From: Microbacterium luticocti DSM 19459
Lineage (GTDB): Bacteria > Actinomycetota > Actinomycetes > Actinomycetales > Microbacteriaceae
Direction: 5' to 3'
Length of the DNA stretch: 64,000 nt
Assembly (NCBI RefSeq): GCF_000422405.1
Contig: NZ_AULS01000004.1
Coordinates: 124,001-188,000 of the forward strand
The notes beneath the pieces are model-generated. The model did not search any database. It was not told where the DNA came from and saw nothing but the letters and a program-made list of their open reading frames with translations. Position 1 is the stretch's first letter, and each line of letters opens with the position of its first letter. A program made the translations under genes and the position numbers. Positions 62,103-64,000 of the stretch are shown here, piece by piece.

Positions 62103-63464
62103 ATGTCCGCCTCCACCGCCCCACAGCCGGTGCACTCGCATCGCCGAGCGCTGCGCGCCGGCTTCGCCGCACTGGTCGGCACCTCGATCGAGTGGTACGA
62201 CTTCTACGTGTACGCGACCGCCGCAGCGATCGTGTTCCCGCAGGTGTTCTTCCCCGAGGTCGACCACGCCCTGGGCACCCTCGCCTCGTTCGGCACCTAC
62301 GCCGTCGCGTTCTTCATGCGCCCGCTGGGCGGCATCATCTTCGGGCACATCGGCGACAAGATCGGCCGCAAGCCCGCCCTGACCATCACCCTGATGACGA
62401 TGGGTGTCGCGACCGTGCTGGTCGGATGCGTGCCCGGCTACGCGACGATCGGGGTGTGGGGTGCGATCATCCTCATCCTGCTGCGCATGGCGCAGGGCCT
62501 GGCCGTCGGCGGCGAATGGGGCGGCGCGAGCCTCATGTCGGTCGAGAGCGCACCGCCCAAGCACAAGGTCTTCTACGGCGGGTTCACCCAGCTGGGCAAC
62601 CCCCTCGGTGCGCTGCTGGCCACCGGCGCGTTCTGGATCCTGGCCGCGATGGGCGACGAGGTGCTGCTCAGTTGGGGCTGGCGCATCCCGTTCCTGTTCA
62701 GCATCGTGCTGATCGCGGTGGGCGTCTGGGTGCGTTACCGGGTTGAAGAGACGCCCGTGTTCGAAGAGAAGATCGAGGGGCACAAGCAGTCCACCCCGAT
62801 CCTGTTCGCGCTGCGCAACAACTGGTGGCCGATGCTGCTGGGCTTCTGCATCATCGCCATGTCGTCGGGCGGGTACGTGATCGCCACCACGTTCGTGCAG
62901 AACTTCGCGACCGGCCCCGACGTGGGGCTGGCGGCCTCCATCATCCTGGGCGCCATGACCGTGGCATCCTTCGTCGAGACCCTGGTGACGCTGCCGTTGG
63001 CGTGGCTGGGCGACAGGTGGGGTGGCAAGTCGATCATCTACCTGGGCGTCATCTTGTCGTTCCTGGTGTTCCTGCCGCTGGTGCTGGTCATCCAGAACCA
63101 CCAGGTCACGATGATCTACGTGCTGGTCTCGGCGCTGCGACTGACCCTCAGCGGCGCATGGGCATCGCTGTCGACGGTGATGACGCAGATGTTCCGGCCG
63201 CAGGCCCGCTACACGTCCATGTCGCTGTCGTACGGCATCGGTGCCGCCGTGTGGGGCGGCCTGTCGCCGGCGATCGCGTCGGGCCTGCTGGCGGCGACCG
63301 GCAACTTCTGGTCGGTGGTCGCCTTCTTCGGGGTGCTGTGCGTGGTCGCCCTGTTCGGCACGTTCTTCGCGCCGCAGCACTCCGACATGGCACCGGCGAC
63401 CGATTCGCTGACCCCGCGGATGGACACCACCACCGTCCGCAACATCGGCAAGAGGAGCAGATGA
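62103..63464 (+). CDS. MHS-family MFS transporter
   Basis: A 453-residue metabolite:H+ symporter (MHS family, the group of ProP, ShiA and KgtP) with twelve helices. The opening FAALVGTSIEWYDFYVYATA is the family signature in helix 1. FMRPLGGIIFGHIGDKIGRK carries the conserved MFS loop after helix 2, and RMAQGLAVGGEWGGASLMSV is in helix 4-5. AAGGGAG precedes the ATG. The amidohydrolase gene begins in its last codons (ATGA overlap), so the transporter probably imports that enzyme's substrate or exports its product. The double-AsnC regulator is divergent. Confidence 0.92.
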   Translation: MSASTAPQPVHSHRRALRAGFAALVGTSIEWYDFYVYATAAAIVFPQVFFPEVDHALGTLASFGTYAVAFFMRPLGGIIFGHIGDKIGRKPALTITLMTMGVATVLVGCVPGYATIGVWGAIILILLRMAQGLAVGGEWGGASLMSVESAPPKHKVFYGGFTQLGNPLGALLATGAFWILAAMGDEVLLSWGWRIPFLFSIVLIAVGVWVRYRVEETPVFEEKIEGHKQSTPILFALRNNWWPMLLGFCIIAMSSGGYVIATTFVQNFATGPDVGLAASIILGAMTVASFVETLVTLPLAWLGDRWGGKSIIYLGVILSFLVFLPLVLVIQNHQVTMIYVLVSALRLTLSGAWASLSTVMTQMFRPQARYTSMSLSYGIGAAVWGGLSPAIASGLLAATGNFWSVVAFFGVLCVVALFGTFFAPQHSDMAPATDSLTPRMDTTTVRNIGKRSR

Positions 63465-64000
63465 GCATGCGCCGCCTGGCGACCTATGATGACCGTGACT
63501 CGGCGGCGACCCTGATCACGGCCCGCACGATCCACACCGTCGACGAGCAGAACCCCCGCGCCGAGGCGATGCTCACCGCGGGCGGCATGATCATCGCGGT
63601 CGGCTCGCGCGACGAGGTCGAACAGGCGGCCGCCGCGGCGGGGCTCGATCCGATCCGCATCGACCACCCCGACGCGACCGTGGTGCCCGGGTTCATCGAC
63701 GCCCACGCCCACCCGCTGATGTATGGGCAGCTACTGACCTGGGTGGACGTCGGCCCCGACGAGGCCGGCTCCATCCCCGAGATCGTGGAGCTCATGCGCG
63801 AGCGGGCGGCCACCCTGCCTGCCGGGGTGCCGGTGCGCGGCTTCGGCTACGAGCAGCGCAACCTCGTGGAGAAGCGCCACCCCACCCGGCACGAGCTCGA
63901 CCAGATCGCCACCGACCGCGAGGTGTACATCATGAACGCCTCCGGCCACGGCGGCGTGGTCAACACGTTCACGCTCGCCCGCTACGGCATCACCCGCGAC
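63461..64000 (+). CDS. Amidohydrolase (YtcJ/amidohydrolase-3 type), 3' end missing
   Basis: The first 180 codons of a metal-dependent amidohydrolase; the frame is still open at the window end. After a start of ATG (overlapping the transporter stop) comes LITARTIHTVDEQNPRAEAM, the small beta-sandwich typical of the superfamily. VVPGFIDAHAHPLMYGQLL follows, whose HAH pair binds the first metal. VYIMNASGHGGVVNTFTLAR then matches YtcJ-like proteins (amidohydrolase family 3), which act on N-acyl or formamide-like substrates. AGAGGAGC precedes the start. Specificity cannot be judged from this part. Confidence 0.87.
   Translation, partial: MSMRRLATYDDRDSAATLITARTIHTVDEQNPRAEAMLTAGGMIIAVGSRDEVEQAAAAAGLDPIRIDHPDATVVPGFIDAHAHPLMYGQLLTWVDVGPDEAGSIPEIVELMRERAATLPAGVPVRGFGYEQRNLVEKRHPTRHELDQIATDREVYIMNASGHGGVVNTFTLARYGITRD

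Overview
The window is 64 kb of high-GC DNA (roughly 70% by eye) from an actinobacterium, most likely of the family Microbacteriaceae and Microbacterium-like. This is inferred from the GC content, an HspR-type heat-shock operator, many apparently leaderless genes, a 13E12/DUF222 HNH endonuclease gene and the gene content; no rRNA is present to fix the taxonomy. It looks like ordinary chromosome, densely packed with 58 annotated genes or gene remnants. The first gene (hemA) and the last (an amidohydrolase) are cut by the window ends. I found no tRNA, rRNA, CRISPR array, transposase or phage module.

Layout. 0-14 kb: hemA, a DUF2252 protein, an AI-2E-type permease, two GT4 glycosyltransferases, a short ClpB under an HspR-type operator, a thioredoxin-fold protein, an RraA-like protein, zwf and a GH15 glucosidase. 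14-18.3 kb: an ABC-2 exporter and a NarL/LuxR two-component system whose promoters share a 31-bp element. 18.7-25.3 kb: FMN reductase, exonuclease III, a PEBP protein, pntAB transhydrogenase and pyrE, with repeat-rich gaps between them. 25.4-30.7 kb: a sugar uptake locus (LacI regulator, CUT1 binding protein, two permeases, ROK kinase). 30.8-35.5 kb: a HAD phosphatase with a 43-residue membrane protein, an SDR, a VIT1/CCC1 transporter, mntR and mntH. 35.6-43.6 kb: a TrmH methyltransferase, a membrane protein, MATE, isochorismatase-like hydrolase, an M13 peptidase, an inactive-looking beta-lactamase-fold protein and purU. 43.6-46.8 kb: an FdhF/YdeP-type molybdoenzyme and fdhD. 46.9-52.9 kb: thiolase, a formylglycine-generating enzyme, a POT peptide transporter, a DHA2 drug exporter and an acetyltransferase. 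53.1-56.4 kb: a lower-GC accessory patch with an AAA ATPase, a menC-like gene remnant, an HNH gene and a small membrane protein. 56.5-64 kb: a methyltransferase, DUF4870, glycyl-tRNA synthetase, an acyl-CoA ligase, a double-AsnC regulator, an MHS transporter and an amidohydrolase.

How the genes work together. Zwf and PntAB both bear on the NADPH pool. The LacI/CUT1/ROK block imports and phosphorylates a sugar. VIT1-MntR-MntH is a manganese/iron homeostasis group. PurU makes formate beside a candidate formate-oxidising molybdoenzyme and its sulfur-transfer factor FdhD. The double-AsnC regulator is divergent from, and may control, the MHS transporter/amidohydrolase pair.

The most unusual signals are at DNA level. 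(i) The heptamer GGATGCC and its complement GGCATCC are strongly over-represented on both strands, often through otherwise uncommon codons, and inverted pairs of it form terminator-like hairpins. (ii) Five intergenic elements of 65-67 bp share a layout (arm, arm, inverted arm, inverted arm) while carrying different arm sequences. (iii) Seventeen genes have TANNNT exactly six bases before the start codon, indicating leaderless transcription; at mntH the operator covers the start codon.
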